A DNA stretch of 64,000 bases from Parastagonospora avenae f. sp. tritici 18332-5 (Eukaryota; Ascomycota; Dothideomycetes; Pleosporales; Phaeosphaeriaceae), in assembly GCA_022559985.1 (NCBI GenBank), contig JAFJTR010000035.1:1-64000 (forward strand), given 5' to 3'. How positions within the stretch are numbered: the stretch's first letter is position 1; every line of letters begins with the position of its first letter. The notes under the pieces are model-generated. The model was not told where the DNA came from. It was given only the letters and a program-made list of their open reading frames with translations, and ran no database searches. Shown here in pieces: positions 32,960-45,465 of this stretch. The translations under genes and the position numbers were made by a program.

Positions 32960-35739
32960 ATGTCTTTCTACACATTCGTTTCAGTCGTCAGCGCGCTCGT
33001 TAGTGTTGCTCAAGCAAAGGACAATGACGATGTCAAATACGCCCTTGAGATCTTGAATGATCTTCCAGCAGATCTTGCAGAGCCGTTCTGTGGCACTTTC
33101 GGCGGCCAGCAGTATGGAGGTGCAACTTCAACATACACCATCACTGCTGCGCCAATCACCATCACTACGACTACCCCATGCAGTGGATACAAGGAGACAA
33201 AGGTACTTCAAAATCCATATTTTCGCTTTAATAAATTTGCTGACATTCGCAGGACGCATATGCGCCCGATTACCCGCCATATTCGCCAATTGCCAGTGAC
33301 GAATATTACCCAGGATACACGACGACCACCGATGAGTATTACTCCCCCGATTATACGCCATACCCCAGCGAAGAGGAATATCCGCCTTACTTCCCGGAAC
33401 CGACCGCAGATGCTGACCCAATATACACCGACGAACCAAACTACGGAGGAGGTCTTCCTACCGTGATCTACGACCCGACTTACTCAAGTGCTAACATCCC
33501 TATCTACACTCCACCCAGCAGTGTCGCCGACCCAGGAATGACGGACTTGCCTACTGATGAGCCCACAACTTTCGTAGATGCTACCAGCACCCAAACTGTG
33601 ACATTTATCCAGTACGTCACACCTGCTCCATAGCATGATCATGGCTAACCCAAACAGAACTTCTGTAGTAATTGTCGACCCCACGGATGAGCCAACTACC
33701 TTTGTCGATGTCACGACTACTCAGACCCTGAGCTTCTTCCTGTGCGTATCGGCCGACGGCCCGTTTGTTGGATCACGGCTGACTTGTTTAGGACTTCGAC
33801 CGTCGAGGTTGACCCTGTTGATGCTACTGCTCTTCCCATCCAGTCTAGCACCGACTCTGCCGCTGCTCTGCCTGTGGAGTTTACCTCAGAACCTGCTGCT
33901 ATTCTTCTCCCAGTCCAGTCTTTCACGGCACCTGCCCCTGTAGTCCCCGTCCTTATTTCGTCTGCCTCGGAGTCTGCTGCTCTTCCCATAGAGTCTGCAC
34001 CTGCTTCAGATCTTCCTCTTGAGTCTGCTACCGAATTCCCTGCCATTGCACCCGCGGATGTCATGGCCACCGATGTCCCGATGGCATCTGTTTTCAACTT
34101 CCCAAGCGCCTCCAAGCAGGTCAAGCGCAGCGCCAAGTTCCTCTACAGCCGTGCCACTTGGTGCGAAGAGTACGGGCGCCCATGCCGTCTGGTAGTGTAC
34201 AGCGATGAAGTCATCGCTGACGCATGCTCGCAATACCTTGGCGAGAGTGCTGCTGGCTACAAGGCCGAAGAACCTGCCGTCACGGTTACTGAGACTGTCT
34301 ATGGCCCTACTGCCACAGTAACCGCTAGCGCGACTACGTGCGAATACCCCGAATACACTGACGCGCCCACCTACGAAGAGGATGACTACAGCCTGGATGA
34401 GAGCTACGAGGGTTACGAATCTGAGGACAGTGGTTATGAAACACCATATGCGACTTCTTCCGACTATGAGTACTACGAGACTTCCTCAGAACATGCCTAT
34501 GAGGCTTACCCAACCCCGTCCAAGAGCTACGGATACGAGTCTGAGAAGGGCGGATACGAAGCATACACAACCACACCTGCCGGATACAATGCTGCTTACC
34601 CAACACCATCATACACTCCTCACAAGCAATACTCAAGCTATGCCGAAGGTTATGGCGAGCATCATGATTCTGAGTCGACAAAGCACGAGGAGGGCGGTTA
34701 CGAAAGCTACAAGACCACAACTGCTGGATACGATGCTGCCTACCCAGTGGCTTCACACGCTGCTGAGTACCCACATGAAGAACCCAAGCCTTCATACGCT
34801 GCTGAGTACCCGCATGACGAACCCGAGCCTGCAGTGTGTGGTCCAGGCAAGATCATTCATACCGTTACCGCGTACGTGACAGTCGAGGATAGTGCCGAAA
34901 CTCCTTACCACGAGCTTCCCGCCGCCCCTCACTACGTCGAGAACAGTGTTGAGCATCCTCACTACGAGCCCACTCCCGCACCACACTACGAGGAGTACAG
35001 CACCACGGAGGTTCATTATGCCGAATCTACCCCTGGACCTTACCACGTCGACTCTTCCCCAACGCCTCATTACGACGAGTACAGCACCACGGAAGTCTAC
35101 TACGCCGAGTCTACACCAGAGCCATACCACGTTGAGTCCACGCCTGCGCCCTACTACGCCGAATCTTCCCCAGCGCCACCATACTACGAGTACACCTCCA
35201 CCGAATCATACGAAGAGTACTACCCCGAGCCCACAACTGCGCCATACTACGGCGAGGAGAGCACGACTGAAGCAGTCTACTGGGGCGAGAGCACCACCGA
35301 AGCAGGCTACTACGGCGAAGAGAGCACCACGGAGGCTGGATACTGGGGCAAGAGCACCACGGAGTACTACCCCGAACCAACCCCCGAGCCATACTACGGT
35401 GACGACAGCGCCACCGATGTCTACGCTGAGCCCACCACTGAGGCATACTACGACGAGCCGGCGCCCACTGATGCCCCGTATGCTACTCCTACATCCGAGG
35501 ATCTGCCATATGAAGAGCCCACTGATGTTCCGTATGAAGAGCCCGCACCTGCTGAGGACCCTGTGACTGTAGAGGATGCGCCGGCAGACGAGGCTGCTCC
35601 TGTGGAGGGCGAGGGCGAGTGGCCCAGCCCGACCGACGAGGGAGACTTGCCTACGACGACGGAGAACCCGTTCGCGCCTGGACCGGATGGTGAGGTAGAT
35701 TGGGTTGTGCCTGGAACCATGGAGTTCGGGGGCGAGTAA
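32960..35739 (+). CDS. secreted Tyr/Glu/Pro/Thr-rich repeat protein
   Basis: CDS join(32960..33202,33253..33611,33658..33741,33792..35739), 877 aa. The introns have GTACTT, GTACGT and GTGCGT donors and CGCAG, AACAG and TTTAG acceptors, and all phases agree. It has a signal peptide (MSFYTFVSVVSALVSVAQA) and no transmembrane helix or clear GPI signal. DEPTTFVDA/VT-TQT recurs at the ends of exons 2 and 3, suggesting exon duplication. A short central Cys-containing unit (ATWCEEYGRPCRLVVYSDEV) is followed by a very repetitive region of acidic, Tyr-rich units such as HYDEYSTTEVYYAESTPEPYH and TTEAYYDEP. Low complexity, Tyr density and secretion suggest a structural wall or matrix protein that may cross-link through tyrosines; this is inference. 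No enzyme domain is seen. Confidence 0.8.
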
Positions 35740-35865
35740 GTTCGTGGCTAAATGGAGATAGGGGAGTGTGTTGTATGAAAAGAAGTGGAAAAATAAGACG
35801 GGAGAGTTGTTCATAATGAGTTGGTAATTGTAATTAATCATTGTGTTTCCTTGTCGATGAGAACC

Positions 35866-36753
35866 TTAGCCTGCCTTCTCGACATCTTCCACGAATTCTA
35901 GGATTATCTTCTCGAATAGCGCTGGATCTTCCCAGAAGGGCGCGTGGTGCAATCCGTCCAATCTCAGACACTCATTCTTCCATAGATTTCTCCACTTAAT
36001 CCCATCCAGATAATCCAAATTCACAAACTGTTCTTCCGCACCATTGACGACCGTAATCAACACATCCGTACTCTCCACCAGTTGCCTCTGATCCACACCC
36101 CCAGGCTCCTTGCCCAAAAACCTCTCCGCCATAATCATGCGCGCCCGGGGATCTGTGTCTTTCGCATCCCGCTCCATCCACTTCTCCCAAAACTCCTCCC
36201 TCCCCGCCGCCGCACTATTCCGCGAAAACTGCAGCGCCTGCTCATCCGTCCAATCCCTTTGCCCCGCGAGACCCAACTCGCTGCCTTCCGTCGCCATCGT
36301 GAATCCCTGCCCTACTTGCTCGACACCCAGTGCCGGCGGCGTACCAATCAGCATCAACCCCTTCAATTCAATCTTCTTGTTATTCTCTCTTGTCTTGGGG
36401 TCTTGCAAGAGTTCGATCATTTCAATACCGATGTGCCCGCCAAGACTCCACCCAATCACAACAACCTCCTCGATGCTCAGATGCTGCAGGATGCGCACTG
36501 CGACGTCGGCGTAGCCGCGCATGTGGTATGTTTGCGCGGGGTTGGGGGCTTTGGAACTACTCCCGTGACCGGGGAGGCAGAACGTGACGACGCGCCAGCG
36601 CGAAGTAATTTCGGAAGATTCTGTGATGTGGCGGAAGATCTTGGAGGAGGACGAGTTGCCGTGGAGGAGTAGCAGGGCGGGTTTGTCGTTGTGCAGGGCA
36701 GTGTCGATTACGCTTGTGAGGCCGTGTTCGGACTCGAATGTGAAAGACGACAT
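35866..36753 (-). CDS. alpha/beta-hydrolase fold protein
   Basis: 295 aa from ATG at 36753 (MSSFTFESEHG). An in-frame ATG at 36831 would add 26 residues, but the homologous fold starts at the inner one. Fold motifs appear in order: ALLLLHGNSSSSKIF (oxyanion strand and HGN), FCLPGHGSSSKA, the nucleophile elbow VVIGWSLGGHIG (Ser), VLITVVNGAEE near the expected acid position and RLDGLHHAPFWEDP with the catalytic His. The size is that of a single-domain hydrolase such as those in the Proline iminopeptidase/epoxide hydrolase group. The substrate cannot be told. Cytosolic, with no signal peptide. Only about 125 bp separate its 3-prime end from that of the convergent repeat-protein gene. Confidence 0.85.
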   Translation of the reverse strand: MSSFTFESEHGLTSVIDTALHNDKPALLLLHGNSSSSKIFRHITESSEITSRWRVVTFCLPGHGSSSKAPNPAQTYHMRGYADVAVRILQHLSIEEVVVIGWSLGGHIGIEMIELLQDPKTRENNKKIELKGLMLIGTPPALGVEQVGQGFTMATEGSELGLAGQRDWTDEQALQFSRNSAAAGREEFWEKWMERDAKDTDPRARMIMAERFLGKEPGGVDQRQLVESTDVLITVVNGAEEQFVNLDYLDGIKWRNLWKNECLRLDGLHHAPFWEDPALFEKIILEFVEDVEKAG

Positions 36754-37298
36754 TGTGGCGTATATGACTGAATGGCAGGGTGCACTGTCCGGATTGTGGA
36801 GGAGTATGAATTCAAGTTTGCAGTGGTTCATGGATTATCATGGCTACTATTCAGGTGCGATGGCCTCGCCGACCAGGGTAAGCAGTGACGCACTGCGTAC
36901 GTGGGGTAGCTTGCGTCAAGCTTGTGATACCTGTTGCGAGGGCTAGTTTGGTCCCGCGGCGGCAAGTCATGGGCACATTTCGCAGAAAATGAAGCAACGA
37001 GACGCAAGTTTGAGGTGCCCTGCAGCTCGCGACGTTCGTCTAGCGTACAGGGCGATCACTACTCCTGGCATGGACCCTGGCGGGCGTGACTTCCGCAACC
37101 AATAGCATCTGGTTGCGTGGTTGGTAGCATTGCCTAAGGTCGTGGCATTTCCTCACACGTGTTTGCTGACATTGGTTAGAGATAACTATATGAAGATTGG
37201 GTGGTTCTAATGCTTTTCGGGATCTAGGTACGACCTTGCTTAAGTCTGAATTTGTACAAGCTGTACCCGGCAGTATACGCGCCAAGTTACTCCTCATC
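36754..37298. other. intergenic region between the hydrolase and the Uso1 gene
   Basis: Upstream region of the minus-strand hydrolase and 3-prime flank of the Uso1-like gene. No other feature is recognised. Confidence 0.4.
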
Positions 37299-40200
37299 CT
37301 AATCCTCATCTTCGTCCTCTTCTTCATCGTCATCGTCATCGTCATCGTCCTCGCCATCTGAGACTTCCTCTCCGAGCTCCTTGAGACGTTTCTATTGAAT
37401 GTTAGGAAGTGCTTGGCTGTGTGATTGGATGAACGTACTTTATCCTTGCTCCTCTTTTCTTCCAAGTCACCAAGGATTACAAACAGATCATCAAGCTCCG
37501 TCTGTTTCTCTTCTGTGTTCTTCTCGGCGGCGCGTAGCTTCTCTTGCAACGTCTTGAGCTCCTTGTCCTTGCCATCTTTCGCACCTTTCGTGCTTGACTC
37601 AGCTTTGCGCAGTTTGTCTTCTGCATCCTTGACCTTCCACGTTTGATCTTGGACCTTGGTCTTGAGCTCTTGGTTCTCTGCCTTAAGCTTTTCGATTGCG
37701 GACTGCAGGCTTTCTTTGTAGTCCTTGAGATCTTTGACCTGGGCTTCGCTATCTTGAACATGCTTCTGTAGATTTTGCAAAGTCTCGGTAATGGTAGCAA
37801 TCTCCTTACGGGTTTGTTGCTGTGTTTGCTCGAGGCTACGTACCATACCAAGGGCCTCTTGTCTTGCTTTGTCCGACGTCTCGAGTCGACGTTCGAGATC
37901 TGAGCGAACCTTATTAGACTCGTGAAGCTTCTCTTCATACTCTTGCTTCGTTCTTGAGACGGCGAGAGTGGATTCCTTGGTAGCCTGCTGCAGCTTATTA
38001 TTGAGAGCGACAATCTGAAGATTGTACTTGTTTTCGAGTTCAAGAGTGGCTTGCTTGTGTTCACGCTCCCTGCTCGCGATTTCCTTGTCCAAGTCATCGT
38101 GGAGTTTGTCGTTGATCTTCTTCAAAGTGTTGCGCTGCTCATCGGCTGATTGCTGCGTCTTTCGGTGGTCCGCAGATTCTTGATCAAGTTTTTGCTCTAG
38201 AGTCATAAGCTGTGTCTTCAACTCTTGGATGGACTGGTCCTTCTCGTCTCTTTCGTCGCGCAGCGCGTCCACAACGTCGCGATCTACACCATCGTGTGAC
38301 TGATGCTGCTCAATGTTGGGGTTGCGGTCGACAGCACGAGTGAGCCGGCTGAAATTGTCCTTGAGGAAATCTATGAACATTTCCTCGAAAAAGATGTCCG
38401 GTAGACTACCGCTTCCGCCGCCAGTACGTGGCAAAACTTCAAAGTCGCGAACAAGAGGATGTTGCCGTAGCTCGGATATAGCTTCAAGGTACTTTTCGCG
38501 ACCAAGTTTCGATGTCAGAACTGGCTGAAGCTCTCGTCGTGGTACTGGCGAATCTCTTGTTGAGAATTCATACACCACACCTAGCAAAGATGCACAGAGA
38601 CCCCGAATCATGACCCGATCGTCGCCAGGAGTCAGTGTAGCTTGTACTAAGCTTTGCAAGCTGCTGGCCTCGCCAAGAAAATCATCTACTGCCGCAGCAT
38701 CTTCATATAGCCATTCCAGGAGGAGCATGAGATATGCTATCGAGATGCGCTCATCTTCACCGAGTTGTAGACTGGCTATCAGGTTGGCCGTAAGCGTTTG
38801 TATGCATGTGATAACTTCTTCACCACTCTCCGCGTCACCCTCCTTGACCTGCATGAGCGTATCTTTCGCTCGAAGTTCGCCAACAATGAGGTGGTAGATG
38901 AGAGTCGATGCGAACCAGATCCTGTAAGGATCTGAGGCTGGCGAGGCTTGTGGTCCTGCCATTAAAATCGTCAACGCATTTGCTGTCTCATCTCCACCCT
39001 CATGACCACCAATCGCTCGATTGAGGAAATGCTCGCGAATCTGCATGTGATTGTAGAAGTAGGATCTGACACATTCGCAAGCTGCATTGCGCAAATCAAA
39101 CAGCTCGTTAGGCGCAGGTGTAAGTACCATATTCAGCAGCGCTTCGATAACATATACAGATGGGACGCCGTTTGGTGTAGATGCTCCGTTCGCTGCAGAC
39201 TCTACAAAAGGACGTACTTGTTCTTGCGCGAATCCCTCCTGCAACCGTGGGTTGCCCCGAATCATGTCGGCACAGGTGTTCAAAGCTTCGATCTTGATGG
39301 GCATGACAGTCGTGGGTTCGAAGGCAATGTTTAGGAGCTGTCGTAACAGGCCGTGTTTCTGAAAAGCGGTCTGGTTCTGCGGCGTACCGGCACTGCCTTT
39401 GACGAGGAACATGCGCATGATTGCCAGGAGACCCCATATGTTCTTGTCACTCTGCGGGCTGGTCCAGCCGTCGTCTTCCTCGGGACTGGCGCGCGCTTTC
39501 TTTTGCTTCTTTGCGCCAGGTAGCAAGGAAGTGAACCTGGCAATGTGGCCCATCTCGCGGATATTTGTCTGGTTCGAAGCATTGTGTCTGATTAGGCTAG
39601 CGAGTAGACTCAGGCAGTCTTGCACGACGATGCCACCTTGCAAAAGCCCTCCATCTGCATGTACCATGTTGAAGATCTTGGTGAAAGCATCTTCGAATAC
39701 GAAGAGCTTCTGGAGCTCAGGCGATGATCGAGACAGGTCAGTAAGCAGGACAAGACCTTCGTTGCGAACAGCATCTCGGGGGTCGTCTAGTGTCGCGACC
39801 AATCGCGAAGTCCCTAAGGGAGCCGTGAGTATGCATTCTTGGGTTCGTTCGGGCCGGGCGAGTGCTACGGCTCGTATGAGCTGTAGGGAATAGAGGCGCG
39901 AGTAGAATTCGGGGGTGTCGAGGAGGTCGAGGAGGATGGTTATGTTGTCTTGTCGCTAACATAAGCTCAGCACTAGCAATTAGAGAGCACAAGGCTACGT
40001 ACCTGGGAGAACTGATCGGCAAGCCACAGTGATATCTCTTCTGATGCTTCTGGCTGTGTCTCTTCTCAGCTATGCCATTTGTGGGCGCAACAATTGACCT
40101 ACACTCTGCTCATCTGGGTGAAACAGCATCAAAAGCGTCTCCAAGACCACTTTGAGCGTATCGAGGTCCTCTCCATCCTGGGTCAGGGCAGAGATGAGGC

Positions 40201-40378
40201 CACGAAGAGCGCCGGATGCAACTGAGGCGGGATACTCTTTGGCAAAGCTGCGGAGTCCAAGTATGGCAGCACGACGGTCTTCTAACAGAGTTGCACTCGC
40301 TAGTCGACTACTCAACGTACTGATTGTATCCGTGGCCGTCTGCTTGGGAGGCGCCTGGGCCTCAAGTACACGCATCAT
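37299..40378 (-). CDS. USO1: Uso1/p115 vesicle-tethering factor
   Basis: CDS complement(join(37299..37391,37439..39955,40003..40053,40103..40378)), 978 aa. All three introns are 47-49 nt with in-phase ends. The N-terminal armadillo head starts MMRVLEAQAPPKQTATDTIS and contains LASATLLEDRRAAILGLRSF, SPEASEEISLWLADQFSQ, RQDNITILLDLLD and GGIVVQDCLSLLASL, all characteristic of fungal Uso1. From about residue 650 a long coiled coil follows (EQKLDQESADHRKTQQSADE and on). The last exon encodes KRLKELGEEVSDGE and a run of Asp/Glu, the acidic tail that in p115 binds GM130-type partners. It tethers ER-derived COPII vesicles to the Golgi with Ypt1/Rab1. The start was chosen because the head begins there in relatives. 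Shorter coiled coil than yeast Uso1 (about 1790 aa), nearer p115. Confidence 0.92.
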
Positions 40379-41066
40379 CTTGGGCAATGTTCAGCGAGGA
40401 TCATGAGTCCATGGTGGGAGTTGATGTGGCAGGCCTAAGGTGTATTGGGCGTTTGCACGGCTTGTGACGTACATCAACAACTAGCTTTGGGTACAAGAAC
40501 CAAACGAATAAGTGATTCACCCTCGAGCTGTGCTGTCCTGAACATTGGCCTAGACAAGCTCCACGTACAAAATAGCGCACGGGGCAGGTCGGACCCTGAC
40601 GCTCCTGCAACCTTAGAACCATGGATCGCGTCGGCAGATCTCCGGGCTCCGCGCCTTGGCGGATTTTGTTACAGAGTTCTGTTCCATCGCTGCCTCTCTC
40701 TCGCGCCTTCTACATCCACCCTCGCCACCAATCTGCTGCACGCGCACTCCGGATACAGCGCGTCGCAGAGATCTCGCGACCCTCAGAGCGCCAACTTCGC
40801 TCCTTTGAATCGCCCATCTAGTCCGGACAAAGGCCGTGGACAGGTGTATTTCATTGCCAAGGCATTCTTTCATTCAGGCTGCGCTGCGACGACGCAACGT
40901 CGAGTCCAGCTTCTTCCATCCTTCTGTATTATCTCGAAAATACTACACAGTTTCAGACTTTTAGTATACGTCTCTCACTTTCACCGGTGTCTCTCACTAC
41001 TATTCGACCCAGCTATACACGCCGCGCATCGGACACACCGTACGCGACGACGCGCCCACCGCCATC
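40379..41066. promoter_or_regulatory. divergent promoter region between USO1 and RAT1
   Basis: 688 bp separate the two start codons, which face away from each other. The side near 41067 is pyrimidine-rich (TCTTCCATCC, CTCTCACT repeats), as is common near fungal transcription starts. The exact start sites are not determined. Confidence 0.5.
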
Positions 41067-44000
41067 ATGGGTGTTCCCGCTATGTTTCGCTGGCTCAGCC
41101 AGAAGTACCCCAAGATCGTTTCGACTGTTCAAGAAGAGCAGCCGAAGAAAGTTGGTGATGAGGTCATTCCCGTCGACCGCACCGGCCCCAACCCGAACGG
41201 CGAAGAGTTCGACAACCTATACCTCGACATGAACGGCATCGTCCATCCCTGCTCGCATCCGGAAGATAAGCCTGCACCCAAGACCGAAGCGGATATGATG
41301 ATGGCCATCTTTGAATATACAGACCGTGTCGTTGGCATGGTGCGCCCGCGCAAGCTGTTGTACATGGCAGTCGACGGTGTCGCTCCTCGTGCCAAGATGA
41401 ACCAACAGCGCTCGCGTCGTTTCCGCGCTGCAAGGGAAGCCAAGGAAAAGGATGAGGAGCGCGCCGAGTTCCTCAAAATACTCAACTCACAGAAAGCCAG
41501 TCGTGGTGAAGACATCAACAGCTTAGAAGAGGTCGTTGAGAAGACCTGGGACTCTAATGCTATCACACCCGGTACACCCTTCATGCATCTCCTTGCTGAG
41601 AGTCTTCAATACTGGTGCGCGTACAAGTTCACTACAGACCCATCGTGGAAGGACATGAAAGTCATCATTTCAGATGCATCTGTGCCTGGTGAAGGAGAAC
41701 ACAAAATCATGAACTTTGTTCGCTCGCAACGCGCTATTCCTACTCATGACCCCAACACCCGTCACGTCATCTATGGTTTGGACGCTGATTTGATAATGTT
41801 GAGTCTTGCCACTCACGAGCCCCACTTCCGAGTTCTCAGAGAAGATGTCTTCTTCGATTCCGGTAAGGATAAGGCTTGCACGCGATGTGGACGCAAAGGT
41901 CATATTCGCAACAACTGTGAGTTCCCGGACGACGGGAAGAAGCTTACCGAGGAGGAGGCTGCAGAGGAGTGGGCGGCTTCTGAGCACCCACCGAAGCCCT
42001 ACATTTGGCTACACACCAACATTCTCCGCGAGTACTTGGCTGTCGAGATGGAGACTCCAAAGCGGCGTTTCAAGTACGATCTTGAGCGATCGCTTGATGA
42101 CTGGGTGTTCATGTGTTTCTTTGTCGGAAACGATTTCTTGCCACATTTGCCCAGTCTTGAGATTCGAGACCAAGGTATTGATCTGCTTATCAGCATCTGG
42201 CGAGATCTAGCCGCTGAGATGGATGACTATGTGACAAAGGATGGCTTCCCTGACATGCGTCGCGTACAACAGATCCTCGGTGCTCTAGCAAGTCGGGAGG
42301 CCGACATCTTCAAGAAGCGGAAGGAAGTCTCAGACCGCCAAGCCGCAAATAGAGCCCGACGAGAGGCTCAGCAAAACGGCAGAGGCCGTGGTCGAGGAGA
42401 TGACACTTACAGCTCAGGCCCTCCGCAGAAGCGCGTAAAGGAGAGCACCGACACTTACCTCAACTCGGGAACGATCTTCTTCGATCCCAAAGACGCCCAA
42501 TCGAACGACACCCGTCGTGACCACGCAGCGATCGCTCACGTTCGCGATGCGCAGTCCAACAAGAGCGCGGCTGCTAAGCTAAAGGAAATGATGAAAGCCA
42601 AGGCTGATGGTACAGCAATGCCTGAGGCTGACGGCACCCAGGAATCAGATCCTGTGACTGGTGTTGAGGCACCGGTCGAGCTCGGTAAGCGCAAAGCAGA
42701 TGAACTAGAGGATGCCGACAATGGCACACCTGGCCGCAACACTCCTGTCGTACCAGCGTCTCCAGCCGCAGAAGCACCGAAGAAGGAGGACGGAACCCCG
42801 GAAGACACCATCAAACTCTGGGAGGATGGTTATGAGGAGCGATACTACGAACAGAAGTTCCATGTCGCACCTGATGATATCGCGTTCCGTAACAAGGTCG
42901 CTCGACAGTACGCGGAAGGTCTCTGCTGGGTATTGGCATATTATATGCAAGGCTGCCCTTCCTGGACCTGGTACTTTCCCCACCATTACGCACCCTTTGC
43001 CGCAGACTTTGTAGGTCTCGAGGACATGGACCCTCGCAAGCTCTTCGAAAAGGGCACACCGTTCCATCCGTACGAGCAGCTCATGGGTGTGTTGCCTGCT
43101 GCATCTAATCACGCCATCCCCGAGCCTTTCCGTGTCCTGATGGAGGATCCAGAAAGCCCAATCATCGACTTTTACCCTGTAGATTTCCCCATTGACCTCA
43201 ACGGAAAGAAGTTCGCATGGCAAGGTGTTGCAGTCTTACCCTTCATCGACTCCAAGCGTCTACTTGACGCTATGGCGACGAAGTACCCGGAGCTATCAGA
43301 TGATGAGAGGAAGCGAAACGAATTCGGCAAAGAAACCTTGATGTTCTCGCAAGAGGGCGGTCTTTTCGACGACGTTGAGAAAGCGCTTTATCGCAAAGGC
43401 ATCAAGAAGCACAGCATCGATCCGGCCCAGAGTCGTGCTCTGCACGGCGACATTGAGCCACATGACTTGTTCGTCTTAGACAGTCAGTTAGTGCCTCCCT
43501 TCGATGTCGACGGGGACAGTGACTTTGAAATTGTGCAGGATGGTTCTATGAGGTCAGTATTCTCAACGACGCTAGTTATCATAAGCTAACAATCAACAGG
43601 GTATACTACGAAATGCCACGTCTGAACTCGAAGAATGCGCACAAGTCTGTCCTGCTCCCGGGCACCAAGATGCCAACACCTGCACTGAGTCCCGGTGAAG
43701 CTGAGTCTGTGCGCCGATCAAATGAGCGTGGTGGTTGGCGTGGGGGACGCGGCGGCGGGCGCGGCGGTGGAGGTCGTGGAGGGTTCAATGATCGCCGCAG
43801 TAATGACAACATGCGCGGCGACTATCAAAACGGAGGGCGAGGTGGCTACAACAACGGAGGCCGGGGGGGCTACAACAACGGAGGCGGTCGGGGTGGTTAC
43901 AACGGTAATCAAGGCGGCTATGGTGCACCACAAAACTTCCCACCTCCCTTGCCGAACTCGTGGCCACCCCCACCTGGAGGCGCAAACTTCGTCCCTCCCC

Positions 44001-44398
44001 CACCACCAGGCTGGGTACCGCCTCCACAGCAGGGAGGCTACCAGGGCAATGGAGGCTACGGTGGTCCTCCTGGAATGCCGCCTGCGCAGCGCCCGGCCTG
44101 GATGGGCAACGCGCCTCCTCATCATGGCGGTCCACCACCGCAACAAGCCGGCAACAACAGCTCGCTTAGGAACGAGCAGTACTATCGCCCTGCCGATGAG
44201 ATCCTAGGTCGCAACGGCGGCGGAGGCGGAGGCTACGGAGGACACAGGAACGACAACCCGTATAACGACCGAGCACCCCGAAATGACCGTGGCGGAGGTC
44301 GTGGTGGCCGGGGAGGTGGCCGAGGTGGTGGCGGCGGTGGTGGCGGATATGGAGGAGGCGGAAACAGGCAGTCGTACAACACGAACGACTACCGCTGA
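41067..44398 (+). CDS. RAT1: 5-prime to 3-prime exoribonuclease 2 (Rat1/Xrn2)
   Basis: CDS join(41067..43552,43600..44398), 1094 aa; the 47-nt intron has GTCAGT/CAACAG ends and a GCTAAC branch, phase 2. The start MGVPAMFRWLSQKYPKIVS, the acidic active-site blocks (NLYLDMNGIVHPC; YMAVDGVAPRAKMNQQRSRR; ISDASVPGEGEHKIMNFVR; VIYGLDADLIMLSL; FVGNDFLPHLPS) and the CCHC knuckle CTRCGRKGHIRNNC at about 270-283 place it with nuclear Rat1 rather than Xrn1. The second conserved region includes YYEQKFHVAPDD...GLCWVLAYYMQGCPSWTWYFP. The enzyme degrades 5-prime-monophosphorylated RNA, promotes Pol II termination and trims rRNA with Rai1. Exon 2 codes a long Gly/Asn/Pro-rich tail with RGG boxes, common in filamentous fungi, probably for RNA contact. 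Intact. Confidence 0.96.
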
Positions 44399-45465
44399 AT
44401 ATCTTGTGAAGGCGCATAAAAGGATTGGGGATCTAGATTGGTTCTTTGTAAGATAGTACGAAACGCTGACTGATACCTTTGGCTGAGCTCGACGCCCCTC
44501 CCTGCATGGAGTTCGTGGGAAAAAATCACATATGAAATGTGTCAATTGTGTACCTGCGCTGTTGTGATGTTCTTGCTGATAACTAATTCGACGTGTGCTA
44601 TCTGAGTCTATTGAAGATAGCTGGGTTTGGGAAGGGATGCATTCATAAGTTACAGTTGACTGGAAAATGCTACCAACTCTTGGTATGATCAATTGTCGAA
44701 ATACTGGTATATCAGAAGCACAGAAGAAAGACACCAAGTCCTGCACCACAACTGGTACTACCATCTTCTCATTCGGTCAGCATAAGCTAGGCGGACAATC
44801 TATGATTGCCTGTTGAAAAGATGGTGGACGATCTGCGGATTCGTTACAGGAGTTTGTGTCATTTTCTTAGTACGTTGAAAAAGGACGGATATGAGCAGAG
44901 TTTTCGAATCCAGCTATCTGGATGGAAGGAGACAAGATCTTGCCTACTGAGCATTGTGAGTGCATACAGAATTTCCTAAACATCTAAGTGACTCCAGCTG
45001 ATTCGATGAGACTGAAACAAATACTCGCGTTGACAATTTGCATACTTCGATCTCATTCTTGCCCTCATGTTGATGCTCCTGGGAAGTAAACACAGCTATT
45101 ATACTTCCACTTTCATGATTTGATTCATATGCAGCCGAGGTGAAGGGAATCGTCTCGGAATGAGTTGCCGAACCACTTATTACGTGTGCATAGCTGCCTG
45201 CACTGATCTAAGTTCAACATGCTGAGGAAGTATTGTGTTCTATGGCAAAGGAAGGCAGCTTTCAAGGTCGATTTATAGCTGGCAAGCGCGCTAGCCTAGT
45301 TCACCCCACCATGCACAAAATGCACAAAACTAACGACACTAGCCTCAGAAACTTCGACAAGAAATTGTTTGCGCGCATTGATACATAACAAAAAAGCAGA
45401 AACGCAGTCAATCGAAGCTTGTATCTGTATTTTACGCAAGAAATTACCAAATATCCGCGATCAAC
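44399..45465. other. intergenic region between RAT1 and the PRMT3 gene
   Basis: About 1.07 kb, both flanking genes on the plus strand. No coding frame, repeat or RNA gene is recognised. It presumably holds the RAT1 3-prime UTR and the PRMT3 promoter. Confidence 0.4.

Noticed and set aside
34382..34879. Plus-strand frames at 34382-34879 and 34892-35566
   Set aside because: Off-frame readings of the repetitive Tyr/Pro gene; Thr/His/Pro low complexity arises from the repeat.
44204..44764. Minus-strand frame overlapping the 3-prime end of RAT1
   Set aside because: Val/Ala/Ser/Thr repeats are the antisense of the Gly-rich RAT1 tail.
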